The position numbers and the translations under genes are program-made. 6,046 nt of DNA from PHAA01 sp040217755 (GTDB taxonomy: Bacteria > Bacillota > Syntrophomonadia > Syntrophomonadales > Syntrophomonadaceae). The notes beneath the pieces are model-generated. The model was not told where the DNA came from and made no database searches. It saw only the letters and a program-made list of their open reading frames with translations. This document shows positions 1 through 5,851 of this stretch, piece by piece. Position 1 is the first letter of the stretch, and each line of letters begins with the position of its first letter. The stretch spans positions 1 to 6,046 of the forward strand of contig JBEHWJ010000100.1 of the NCBI GenBank assembly GCA_040217755.1, given 5' to 3'.

Positions 1-6
1 ATAATC

Positions 7-356
7 TGGTGGAGGCGGGGGGAGTCGAACCCCCGTCCGAAAGAAAGACCAGAAGAGCATCTCCGAGCGCATTCCGTGTTTTGAGCTTCGCCATCCAGAC
101 GCCCGCGGACAGGCTTCTTTAGGCTATCCCCGATTGTTTTCCCCATAAAGCCCCTCGAGAAAGAAGGCTTAAGGGTACCCTAACTAAGTGACGCCCTGCA
201 CCAGGCCGTTAGGAAACCTGGCCGGACGAGCGGCATTAAGCCGCTAGTGCGAAGTTATCTTCGGCAGTTGTAAGTTTTTCACCTTTTTAACGAGCTGGCG
301 ACAACTCGGCTCGCTTCTCAACCCATCTTATCCCCCGTCGAAACCATTGCGCCCCC
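7..356 (-). ncRNA. ssrA: Transfer-messenger RNA (tmRNA, 10Sa RNA)
   Basis: This is a complete one-piece tmRNA of about 350 nt. The RNA acts as alanine-tRNA and mRNA at once, entering stalled ribosomes with SmpB and adding a degradation tag to the unfinished protein. Read on the minus strand, the 5' end is GGGGGCG at 356-350, followed by the tmRNA-typical AAUGGUUUCGACGGG. The 3' end has a T-arm (GGGGG-TTCGACT-CCCCC), then CGCCTCC and an encoded ACCA ending at position 7. The 5' and 3' ends pair as a 7-bp acceptor stem with one G-U. A short tag frame lies in the middle (236-265), and GC-rich hairpins consistent with pseudoknots follow it, for example CCAGG/CCTGG at about 207-223. It lies about 120 bp downstream of smpB on the same strand. 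The 5' end is inferred from acceptor pairing, so processing by RNase P is assumed. Identification is secure. Confidence 0.97.
236..265 (-). other. tmRNA proteolysis-tag reading frame
   Basis: The tag frame inside the tmRNA most likely reads A-E-D-N-F-A-L-A-A then TAA, with GCC at 265-263 as the resume codon. The ending ALAA is the normal protease recognition end of ssrA tags, and AEDNFALAA resembles tags of clostridia. The stop codon sits in the loop of a GCGGC/GCCGC hairpin, the usual arrangement. Upstream the same frame stays open for Gly-Glu-Lys-Leu-Thr-Thr back to a TAA, so a longer tag cannot be excluded from sequence alone. An A at -4 of the GCC codon matches the known resume-site pattern and favours the short tag. 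Confidence 0.85.
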
Positions 357-433
357 TTGTCAGAGGTACAATAATGGCTGCCGAAAGTGGATTACTGTAA
401 AAGAACTTGTGGTGTACATCCACCAACGTAAAT

Positions 434-442
434 AGTATATCA
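434..442 (-). promoter_or_regulatory. Candidate extended -10 promoter for ssrA
   Basis: On the minus strand the gap between smpB and ssrA contains TG-A-TATACT (442-434), an extended -10 element with a 5/6 match to TATAAT. No good -35 box lies 16-18 bp upstream, which extended -10 promoters can tolerate. Transcription would start near 427, giving a leader of about 70 nt to be removed before the mature 5' end at 356. A small inverted repeat (TGGTG/CACCA, 410-425) lies just inside that leader. A weaker alternative is TTTACA (401-396) with CATTAT (376-371), but its 19-bp spacing is long. Read-through from the smpB promoter is also possible, since no terminator is visible between the genes. Confidence 0.45.
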
Positions 443-477
443 CATTTATGATTTTTATGCATCGTATACTTGGTGTG

Positions 478-951
478 TTATTCGCCCCGCCCCTTGTCCT
501 TGATGGCTCGCTCTATGTCCCGGCGGGCGTCCCGCTCGGCAATATCCTGGCGTTTATCATATAGTTTCTTGCCCACCGCCACCGCCAGGTCCATCTTGGC
601 CTTGCCCTGCTTGAAAAATACCTTTAGGGGAATAAGGGTATAACCTTTTTCTCTCTGCAGGGCCAGCAGGCGCCGGATTTCGCTCTTGTGCAGGAGCAGT
701 TTCTTGGGCCGTTTGGGATCGTGGTTGAATAGATTGCCCTGCTCATAAGGACTGATATGGAAGTTATACACCCACACCTCCCCATCCTTGACTGAGGCAT
801 AGGCGTCCTGGAGATTTCCTTTACCGGCCCGCAGGGATTTAACCTCCGTGCCGACCAGCACCAGGCCGGCTTCATAGGTATCCTCTATATGATATTCGTG
901 CCTGGCTTTCCGGTTTTCAACTGATGCCGGCAAGCCTTTCTTCCTTTTCAT
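478..951 (-). CDS. smpB: SsrA-binding protein SmpB
   Basis: SmpB is a small cytoplasmic RNA-binding protein. It binds the tRNA-like part of tmRNA, carries it into the empty A site of stalled ribosomes, and probes the mRNA channel with its C-terminal tail. With the chosen start it is 157 residues, normal for the family. Visible family motifs are NRKARHEY (13-20), GTEVKSLRAG (34-43), ISPYEQGN (66-73), NHDPKRPKKLLLH (76-88), GYTLIPLK (103-110) and the basic tail YDKRQDIAERDARRDIERA (131-149). The frame is open to an ATG at 978, but the ATG at 951 is preferred because GGAG (961-958) sits six bases before it and the upstream ATGs lack a well-spaced site. It lies between rnr and ssrA, its functional partners, and has its own strong promoter at 1056-1085. 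Identification is very secure; the start is an inference. Confidence 0.96.
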   Translation of the reverse strand: MKRKKGLPASVENRKARHEYHIEDTYEAGLVLVGTEVKSLRAGKGNLQDAYASVKDGEVWVYNFHISPYEQGNLFNHDPKRPKKLLLHKSEIRRLLALQREKGYTLIPLKVFFKQGKAKMDLAVAVGKKLYDKRQDIAERDARRDIERAIKDKGRGE

Positions 952-957
952 CGTCAT

Positions 958-961
958 CTCC
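958..961 (-). promoter_or_regulatory. Ribosome binding site deciding the smpB start
   Basis: GGAG on the minus strand is separated by six bases (ATGACG) from the ATG at 951-949. Four in-frame ATGs lie close together here (978, 963, 957, 951), and only the last has a Shine-Dalgarno core at good spacing. Confidence 0.65.
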
Positions 962-1047
962 ATTTTGGGTCTCAACATTGCTATATCTGCGATAAATAAA
1001 CCCTCGCTCCGGGACGTTTAGTGCCCAAGCCAGGGTTTGTCGGACGT

Positions 1048-1068
1048 GCTCCTACATTATATAGGAGC
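1048..1068. repeat. Inverted repeat bracketing the smpB -10 box
   Basis: Two perfect 7-bp arms, GCTCCTA (1048-1054) and TAGGAGC (1062-1068), surround a 7-bp spacer holding the -10 region of the smpB promoter. One arm lies in the promoter spacer and the other covers the predicted start of transcription. The position suggests an operator or a structure affecting promoter opening. It is not a terminator, since no T run follows. No known regulator is recognised. Confidence 0.55.
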
Positions 1069-1085
1069 GCAGTTGGTTCAGTCAA
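1056..1085 (-). promoter_or_regulatory. Sigma-A-type promoter for smpB(-ssrA)
   Basis: On the minus strand TTGACT (1085-1080, 5/6 match to the -35 consensus) is followed after 18 bp by a perfect TATAAT (1061-1056). Start of transcription is predicted near 1049, about 100 nt before the smpB start. The promoter lies in the 177-bp gap after the rnr stop, so smpB, and probably ssrA, can be expressed independently of the upstream genes. It is the best promoter match seen in the window. Confidence 0.8.
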
Positions 1086-1128
1086 TGCGAAACCGGGCCT
1101 CCGCATCCTATGAATCACTCACGCTCCG

Positions 1129-3237
1129 CTACCATACCAATTCGAAATCAATCTTAACGTCATCTACATCTACTTTGACCAATATCACCCGAACCTCATC
1201 CCCGATGGCGTAAGTCTTGCCGCTGTAGTTGCCGACCAGGGTATAGTTACGGTCATTGAATTGATAATAATCATCATGGATGCTGGATATGTGGACCAAT
1301 CCTTCCACGGTATTGGGCAGTTCCACAAAAAAACCGAATGCCAGCACGGATGATATGGTGGCACTGAACTCCTGGCCAATAAACTGCTGCATATACTGGC
1401 ACTTTTTGATGGCGACCAGGTCGCGCTCCGCTTCCTCGGCCTTGATCTCCTGGATAGTGGAATGTTCGCCGTAATAGCCCATCTTCTTTTCCATCTTGGC
1501 TTTTCTGGAGCCGCTCATCGCCCCGGCCAGCAGTAACTTCAGAACCCGGTGCACGATCAAATCCGGATATCTGCGGATAGGGCTGGTGAAATGGCAATAA
1601 TATTGCGAGGCAAGGCCAAAATGCCCCAACGGTTGGGGTGCGTAGCGGGCGTGTTTCATCGACCGCAGCAGCATCAGGGAGATGGTCTTTTCCCCGGGGC
1701 TGCCTTTGATACCGGTGAGGATCTTCTGGAATGCCTTGGGATTGATCCGGCTCTCGGGGAGTTTATGCCCGAATACGCCCAGCACATTATTCAGACGCTG
1801 CAAGGAGTCGCCTTGCGGTTTTTCATGTACCCGGTAAAGGGCCGGAGCCTCATATTTGGACAGATGCCCGGCTACCACCTCGTTGGCTTTGATCATGAAA
1901 TCCTCTATCAGCATTTCACCAGCGCCGCTCTCCCGCACCTTTATATCCAGCGGGCACCCCTGTTCGTCTACTATTACTTTGGGTTCGGGGAAGTCAAAAT
2001 CCAAAGCTCCCCGCTTCATCCTCTCGTTACGGAGGATATCGGCTAGTTCCTTCATCAGCCGGAAGTCTTCAACCAAATGCTTATAGGCTGCGATGGTCTC
2101 CGCATCATTTTTCTCCAGGATAAGGTTGACTGCGGTGTAGGTCATGCGTTGATCGATATGGATGACCGATGGTAGGATCTCATATTTGCGCACCTTGCCG
2201 GACCCATCCATATCCATTATGCAGCTCACCGCCAAGCGGTCCTCGCCGGCGTTAAGGCTGCAGATGCCATTGGACAATTCCGGTGGCAGCATGGGAAGCA
2301 CCTTATCGATCAGATAAACGCTGGTGCCGCGTTCGCAGGCTTCTTTGTCCAGCCGGCTGTCCTCCTTTACATAATGAGAAACGTCGGCGATGTGTACCCC
2401 CAGCCGATAGCCGGCCTTTATCCTCTCTACGGAAACCGCATCGTCAAGATCCTTGGCATCCTCCGAATCGATGGTCACCATCCGCACATCCCGCAGATCT
2501 CGCCGCCCGGCCAAATCGGTATCAGCTATCGGGTGCGCCGCCCGCCGGGCTTCTTCAAGCACCGATGTGGGGAAATGGTCACGCAAGGCATGTTTTTTGA
2601 TCACGATCTGCAGGTCTACCCCCGGCTGCCCCTTCTTACCGAAGACCTGCACGATCTCTCCCTCAGGATACCGATCCTTATCCGGCCAGGTATTTATCCT
2701 GACCAGGACCTTGTCGCCATTGCGGACCTTGGTCTTCTCATCCGCCTTTACATAAACCGGATAGATCTGGCGGGAATCATCGGGGATCACGTGGGCAGCA
2801 TGGCGGCGTTTCTCAAAAGTGCCTACCAGTTCTTTGTTGGCTCTGGTTATGGCCCGTATAACTTCGCCATCGGGCCGTTGGTTCGCTCCTCCCCGCTCGT
2901 TTATCCTGACCAGGACCCGGTCCTCATGCATGGCACCATTTAAATTCCGGCCATAGATAAATACCTCGCCCAAGTCGGCATCTTCAGGGGTAAAGACTCC
3001 ATACCCGCGTTGGCTGAGTTTTATCACCCCGCGGTAGGTGTTCATCTTCTCCGGTATCCCGTATTTGTCCTTACGGGTTTTAAGGATTTCACCGTCTTTT
3101 TGCAGGCGGCCGATTAACTTGGCAAATTTAACCTGATCTTTTTCCTCGATCCGGAAAGTATTGATCAGATCCTGGTAGGATAAGGGACGGTAACTTTCCT
3201 GTCGCATGTGATCGAGTATATCCTCGCGGGTAAGCAA
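1129..3237 (-). CDS. rnr: Ribonuclease R (3'-5' exoribonuclease)
   Basis: RNase R is a processive, magnesium-dependent 3'-5' exoribonuclease that degrades structured RNA and, with SmpB-tmRNA, the non-stop mRNA released during trans-translation. With the TTG start at 3237 it is 702 residues. Domain order is: winged-helix N-terminus (about 1-60, ending near KYGIPEKMN), two cold-shock domains (about 70-205), the RNB catalytic domain (about 245-570) and a C-terminal S1 domain (about 621-702). The catalytic acidic cluster in DSEDAKDLDDAV gives D257, D263, D265 and D266. HFTSPIRRYPDL (549-560) carries the conserved catalytic arginines. The protein ends right after the S1 domain and lacks the lysine-rich tail of the E. 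coli and Bacillus enzymes. An ATG at 3267 is in frame, but it would translate the ribosome binding site as a Gly run. A weak promoter may lie at 3277-3304; otherwise it is co-transcribed with the HD gene. Function is very secure. Confidence 0.96.
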   Translation of the reverse strand: MLTREDILDHMRQESYRPLSYQDLINTFRIEEKDQVKFAKLIGRLQKDGEILKTRKDKYGIPEKMNTYRGVIKLSQRGYGVFTPEDADLGEVFIYGRNLNGAMHEDRVLVRINERGGANQRPDGEVIRAITRANKELVGTFEKRRHAAHVIPDDSRQIYPVYVKADEKTKVRNGDKVLVRINTWPDKDRYPEGEIVQVFGKKGQPGVDLQIVIKKHALRDHFPTSVLEEARRAAHPIADTDLAGRRDLRDVRMVTIDSEDAKDLDDAVSVERIKAGYRLGVHIADVSHYVKEDSRLDKEACERGTSVYLIDKVLPMLPPELSNGICSLNAGEDRLAVSCIMDMDGSGKVRKYEILPSVIHIDQRMTYTAVNLILEKNDAETIAAYKHLVEDFRLMKELADILRNERMKRGALDFDFPEPKVIVDEQGCPLDIKVRESGAGEMLIEDFMIKANEVVAGHLSKYEAPALYRVHEKPQGDSLQRLNNVLGVFGHKLPESRINPKAFQKILTGIKGSPGEKTISLMLLRSMKHARYAPQPLGHFGLASQYYCHFTSPIRRYPDLIVHRVLKLLLAGAMSGSRKAKMEKKMGYYGEHSTIQEIKAEEAERDLVAIKKCQYMQQFIGQEFSATISSVLAFGFFVELPNTVEGLVHISSIHDDYYQFNDRNYTLVGNYSGKTYAIGDEVRVILVKVDVDDVKIDFELVW

Positions 3238-3242
3238 TAGCC

Positions 3243-3250
3243 CACCTCCT
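3243..3250 (-). promoter_or_regulatory. Strong ribosome binding site deciding the rnr TTG start
   Basis: AGGAGGTG on the minus strand (3250-3243) is a near-perfect Shine-Dalgarno sequence, followed after five bases by TTG at 3237-3235. It lies inside the reading frame that would begin at the ATG at 3267, where it would encode glycines 6-9. The residues after the TTG align with the N-terminus of other RNase R proteins. Confidence 0.8.
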
Positions 3251-3276
3251 CCGCTGATATTCGGCATTCCTCTATT

Positions 3277-3304
3277 AGTATACCCACAAACTTAGGGTCT
3301 CCAA
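3277..3304 (-). promoter_or_regulatory. Weak candidate promoter for rnr
   Basis: In the 92-bp gap upstream of rnr the minus strand shows TATACT (3282-3277, 5/6) preceded after 16 bp by TTGGAG (3304-3299, only 3/6). Transcription would start near 3270. The -35 is poor, so this may be chance, and rnr may simply be read from the esterase promoter. Confidence 0.25.
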
Positions 3305-3329
3305 CCGCTTATCCTCAGGTCAACCGAGC

Positions 3330-3887
3330 TCACAGCCCTATCTGATCGGCGATCTTCTTCATACAGTCCAAGGCGATAGTCAGAAACTCTTCCCTCTCCA
3401 GGCCCACCTCGGAGCAGGTGTCCATCTGTTCCCGGCTCGCCCCCCGGGCAAAAGCAGTCTCCTTAAATCTTTTGCGCAAAGATTTTATCTGCACCTCTGC
3501 CAGCTTTTTGTCGGGGCGCACCAGAGCAGCAGCGGTTATAAATCCACTGACCGGATCGGCGGCATAAAGAGTCTTGTCCAAGATGCTTTTACGCTCCAAT
3601 CCATGGATTTCATTATGAACCTTAACCGCGTAAATGATATCCTCCGATAACCCTTCTTTTTCCAACATCTCGGCTGCTACCAGGGAATGCCGATGGAAGT
3701 CGTCCCCGGTCTGGTCATAGTCGATATCGTGTAAAAGTCCGGCCAGGCCGAACTTCTCCACATCCTGGCCCAAACGCTCTGCCAATCCCCTCATAATGGC
3801 TTCCACAGCCAGGGAATGGTTGATCAGATTCTCATTGTGCAGGTTCTCCTTCAATAAACCCAATGCGGCATCTCTATCCAACAACAA
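3330..3887 (-). CDS. HD-domain hydrolase (HDIG-type, substrate unknown)
   Basis: The product is 185 residues, soluble, and nearly all one HD-superfamily metal-dependent phosphohydrolase domain. The metal-ligand pattern is complete: H24 (LINHSLAV), H53-D54 (LLHDIDYD), H67 (HRHSLVAAEML), H91 (VKVHNE) and D111 (LYAADPVSGFI). Residues 120-185 form a basic, probably helical C-terminal region. HD proteins of this small HDIG-like type hydrolyse phosphate esters such as nucleotides, but the sequence does not reveal the substrate. The frame opens with three consecutive TTG codons (3887, 3884, 3881) after AAGGAGG; spacing favours the second or third, so the protein may be one or two residues shorter. 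It sits 58 bp after the esterase and 92 bp before rnr on the same strand, probably in one transcript. It is not part of the Bacillus version of this cluster as I recall it. Family assignment is secure; function is open. Confidence 0.9.
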   Translation of the reverse strand: MLLDRDAALGLLKENLHNENLINHSLAVEAIMRGLAERLGQDVEKFGLAGLLHDIDYDQTGDDFHRHSLVAAEMLEKEGLSEDIIYAVKVHNEIHGLERKSILDKTLYAADPVSGFITAAALVRPDKKLAEVQIKSLRKRFKETAFARGASREQMDTCSEVGLEREEFLTIALDCMKKIADQIGL

Positions 3888-3890
3888 ATT

Positions 3891-3897
3891 CCTCCTT
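3891..3897 (-). promoter_or_regulatory. Ribosome binding site before three tandem TTG codons
   Basis: AAGGAGG (3897-3891 on the minus strand) precedes TTG codons at 3887, 3884 and 3881, with spacers of three, six and nine bases. No in-frame ATG lies nearby, so a TTG start is likely; the middle or last TTG has the more usual spacing. Confidence 0.7.
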
Positions 3898-3945
3898 ATT
3901 CATAGTGTGGTGCGTACTCTATCGGTTGGTCAGCTCAGGGGCCTT

Positions 3946-4701
3946 CTAATTCTGATTCACAAAATCAATGATCTGATCGGCGATCAGGCCGGTGTCCGGC
4001 CCCATAGTGGCGATATGACCGGAGTTTTCGAGTTCGACCAGCCTCACCTCCGCCCGCTGCGCTTTTTCCTTGATGAAGCGGGCGCTGCGGGGGTCCACAG
4101 TCTCGTCCCAGCGCGACTGCATCAACAGGATCGGCAGTTCCAGGCCGGGCAGTTCCTTTATCACCTTATCCCGTAGAGCATGCATGCTGCGCAGGGCTTT
4201 GAGCGGCATCACGTCATAGGCAAAACGCCCCTGCCGGGCCAGCTGGTCCAGATCCCCATCCAGTTTTTTGGGGTAATAGGGTTTGAAATAGCGCAATAAG
4301 GGGGCCAGGCTCATCAAGCGCGAGGAGGTGGTATAGATAGGGGTATTGATGATGATGACCCCGTCGATCTCTTCGGTTTCGCTGGCGGCGTGCAAAGCAA
4401 GCAGCCCTCCCATCGATAAGCCGGTGATATAGACTTGGCGGTTCTTTTTCTTCAGATAACCTATCTCTTGCTCGACTCGACCATACCAATCCTCCCAGCG
4501 GGTTTGATTCATTTCCTGCGGGGAACAGCCATGCCCGGGCAGCAGCGGACCGCTTACCGTCATCCCGGTCTCCGCGTAGACTATCCGGGCCACTGAATAA
4601 ACCTCCGAAGGCGAAGCCGTAAAACCATGAATAAACATACAGGCCGTGTCTTTAGATCCGGTTACCAGAAACGAAGCTGCCTGTGGATTAATCAACCCCA
4701 T
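3946..4701 (-). CDS. Carboxylesterase, alpha/beta hydrolase (Est30/YvaK type)
   Basis: This 251-residue cytoplasmic serine hydrolase closely resembles the Geobacillus Est30 and Bacillus YvaK carboxylesterases, which cleave short- to medium-chain acyl esters; the natural substrate is unknown. The oxyanion-hole motif HGF is at 25-27, and a second typical segment, LLPGHG, is at 53-58. The nucleophile is S96 in GLSMGG, the acid is D199 in SRWDETVDP, and the base is H229 in NSGHIATM, so the triad is complete. Residues about 120-185 form the helical cap region. There is no signal peptide. The ATG at 4701 has GGAGAG (4713-4708) six bases upstream. It is the first gene of the minus-strand block, with a promoter at 4813-4841. 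In Bacillus the homologue also sits just upstream of rnr-smpB-ssrA, which supports orthology, although a role in trans-translation is not established. Confidence 0.92.
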   Translation of the reverse strand: MGLINPQAASFLVTGSKDTACMFIHGFTASPSEVYSVARIVYAETGMTVSGPLLPGHGCSPQEMNQTRWEDWYGRVEQEIGYLKKKNRQVYITGLSMGGLLALHAASETEEIDGVIIINTPIYTTSSRLMSLAPLLRYFKPYYPKKLDGDLDQLARQGRFAYDVMPLKALRSMHALRDKVIKELPGLELPILLMQSRWDETVDPRSARFIKEKAQRAEVRLVELENSGHIATMGPDTGLIADQIIDFVNQN

Positions 4702-4812
4702 TTTTTTCTCTCCATTCGCAATTCAGACACAACAGCTGCCAAATATTAAGCAGACCGATGAAGCTTTCCGGCCAATCCATGTAAAATAAAGTGCTGACGC
4801 GATTATACTGTC

Positions 4813-4841
4813 ACTATAGCTCAGCGCTACTTCCATATCAA
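4813..4841 (-). promoter_or_regulatory. Sigma-A-type promoter for the esterase-HD-rnr transcript
   Basis: On the minus strand TTGATA (4841-4836, 5/6) is followed after exactly 17 bp by TATAGT (4818-4813, 5/6). Transcription would start near 4806, leaving a leader of about 105 nt before the esterase ATG. A second TATAAT (4807-4802) lies just downstream but has no -35 at usable distance. Confidence 0.65.
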
Positions 4842-4857
4842 GGGCATTTACCTTGAT
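4837..4857. repeat. Inverted repeat over the esterase -35 box
   Basis: Perfect 7-bp arms ATCAAGG (4837-4843) and CCTTGAT (4851-4857) enclose a 7-bp spacer. The left arm overlaps the -35 hexamer of the esterase promoter. It is in the divergent region between the esterase and the SIR2-like gene, a natural place for an operator controlling one or both. No specific regulator is recognised. Confidence 0.5.
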
Positions 4858-4951
4858 GTTCCCGCCTATATCGGGGATATTGGGTTGCGATATGCCGCCT
4901 GATGTATTTATTGCAGGTTTTCGGTAAAAGCTATTTCAGATTATCGCATCT

Positions 4952-4958
4952 GGGGAAG
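4952..4958 (+). promoter_or_regulatory. Ribosome binding site deciding the SIR2-like start
   Basis: GGGGAAG ends six bases before the ATG at 4965. The in-frame ATG at 4902 has no Shine-Dalgarno-like sequence, and the extra 21 residues it would add do not look like part of a SIR2 domain. No convincing -35/-10 pair was found for this gene; TTGCGA (4885-4890) with TTTATT (4907-4912) is the best but weak. Confidence 0.55.
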
Positions 4959-4964
4959 TCCGCT

Positions 4965-5777
4965 ATGAATTCAGAAATAATCGCATTACGGCAATTGATT
5001 GAAAATCATAAACTTATCCCTTTCATCGGAGCCGGTTTCTCCCAAAACGCTGGACTCCCTTCGGCCCGGGCCCTGACCCGCCAACTCCTGGAGCTTTTTG
5101 GTCTCGACCGGGATGGGCAGATGCGGCCCGACGTAGACCTGCTGCATCTGGCCCAATATCTAAGAATCATCCATGGTGGCTCGTTAGCCCCGCTGCTCGC
5201 CCGGCTGAGGTCCTGCCTGACTGACCGGGATGTGCCCCTGTCACCGCCCCATCTTCTGTTAGCCCAGTTGGGAACCCCCATCATTTATACCACCAATTAC
5301 GACCGTTTGCTGGAAAGAAGTTTTGAAGAGCTCAAAATCCCCTATACAGCAGTAGTGACCACGGCCGACATTATTCAGACCACCGGTTGTGACGAAGTAC
5401 AGGTAGTGAAGTTTCATGGCTCCCTTGAAGTGGATGATTCCCTGGTACTGACCGAGTCTGACTACTATCGGCGGCTGGAATTCGTTACCCCCATAGATAT
5501 TAAACTGCGGGCCGACAGCCTGGGTAAAAGCCTGTTATTTATCGGCTACAGCTTTTCTGATTTCAATATCCGCTATCTCTGGTTTAAATTGCGACGTATG
5601 ATGCATGAGGTCGACCCCCGGGACATCCCGGATTCCTATATCCTTCTCTGCCAGCCCGACCACCTAACCAGTGTGCTTCTAAAAAACATGGGCATAAACA
5701 CCATCGACCTGTCCCGGTATCGAGGACAGGACCACAGTGAAAAGCTGACCAGTTTCCTGCAGGCTTTGCAGCCTTGA
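4965..5777 (+). CDS. SIR2-like (SIR2_2 family) protein, predicted NAD+-binding
   Basis: With the ATG at 4965 this is a 270-residue soluble protein made of a single SIR2-like Rossmann domain. Motifs are FIGAGFS (20-26, NAD phosphate binding) with GLPSA following, IIYTTNYD (106-113, holding the conserved Asn, N111), KFHGSL (149-154, catalytic-type H151) and LLFIGYSFSDFNIRYLW (190-206). No CxxC pairs are present, so the zinc module of classical sirtuin deacetylases is missing. Bacterial proteins of this type often cleave NAD+, as the SIR2 domains of anti-phage systems such as Thoeris ThsA do. Here NADase activity is only inferred. The C-terminus (about 225-270) looks like the normal end of a SIR2_2 domain, with no attached sensor or effector domain. 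The gene is divergent from the esterase and convergent with hppA, so it is probably monocistronic. No HerA, TIR or Argonaute partner is in the window. Family assignment is firm; function is unknown. Confidence 0.9.
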   Translation: MNSEIIALRQLIENHKLIPFIGAGFSQNAGLPSARALTRQLLELFGLDRDGQMRPDVDLLHLAQYLRIIHGGSLAPLLARLRSCLTDRDVPLSPPHLLLAQLGTPIIYTTNYDRLLERSFEELKIPYTAVVTTADIIQTTGCDEVQVVKFHGSLEVDDSLVLTESDYYRRLEFVTPIDIKLRADSLGKSLLFIGYSFSDFNIRYLWFKLRRMMHEVDPRDIPDSYILLCQPDHLTSVLLKNMGINTIDLSRYRGQDHSEKLTSFLQALQP

Positions 5778-5800
5778 GTCAACCGTTCGCCCATTTAAAC

Positions 5801-5839
5801 TAAAAAGACCTCACAACCTGATGATGGTTGTGAGGTCTT
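5801..5839 (-). terminator. Rho-independent terminator of hppA (shared with the SIR2-like gene?)
   Basis: A perfect 14-bp stem (5805-5818 with 5826-5839) closes a 7-base loop. On the minus strand it is followed by TTTTTAGTTT, so it terminates leftward transcription from hppA, 12 bp after that gene's stop. In the plus direction only two T's follow, so it would be a poor terminator for the SIR2-like gene, though the stem may still slow or protect that transcript. Confidence 0.9.
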
Positions 5840-5851
5840 GGTGATTGGTCT

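Noticed and set aside
1..45. Looks like the 3' half of a tRNA (T-arm, acceptor stem and CCA on the minus strand)
   Set aside because: The matching acceptor strand is at 350-356 with the tmRNA-specific 5' sequence, and a tag frame lies between, so it is the tRNA-like domain of tmRNA.
1549..2943. Long plus-strand open frames opposite rnr (1549-2046, 2283-2600, 2374-2943)
   Set aside because: They lie wholly antisense to a well-conserved RNase R gene, have no ribosome binding site or recognisable domain, and are explained by its codon bias.
3796..4176. Plus-strand open frame across the HD/esterase junction
   Set aside because: It is antisense to two genes with clear family motifs, and its translation resembles nothing recognisable.
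4802..4807. Perfect TATAAT on the minus strand upstream of the esterase
   Set aside because: No acceptable -35 box lies 16-18 bp upstream; the TTGATA/TATAGT pair just before it has ideal 17-bp spacing.
4902..4964. Longer SIR2-like N-terminus starting at the ATG at 4902
   Set aside because: No ribosome binding site precedes it and the added residues fall outside the domain; the ATG at 4965 has GGGGAAG at good spacing.
5006..5284. Minus-strand open frame opposite the SIR2-like gene
   Set aside because: It is Arg- and Ser-rich translation typical of an antisense shadow, and the plus strand carries conserved SIR2 motifs.
4702..5777. A multi-gene SIR2 anti-phage system (Thoeris, SIR2-HerA or SIR2-Argonaute)
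   Set aside because: No TIR, HerA or Argonaute gene is next to the SIR2-like gene; its neighbours are an esterase and hppA, both housekeeping.
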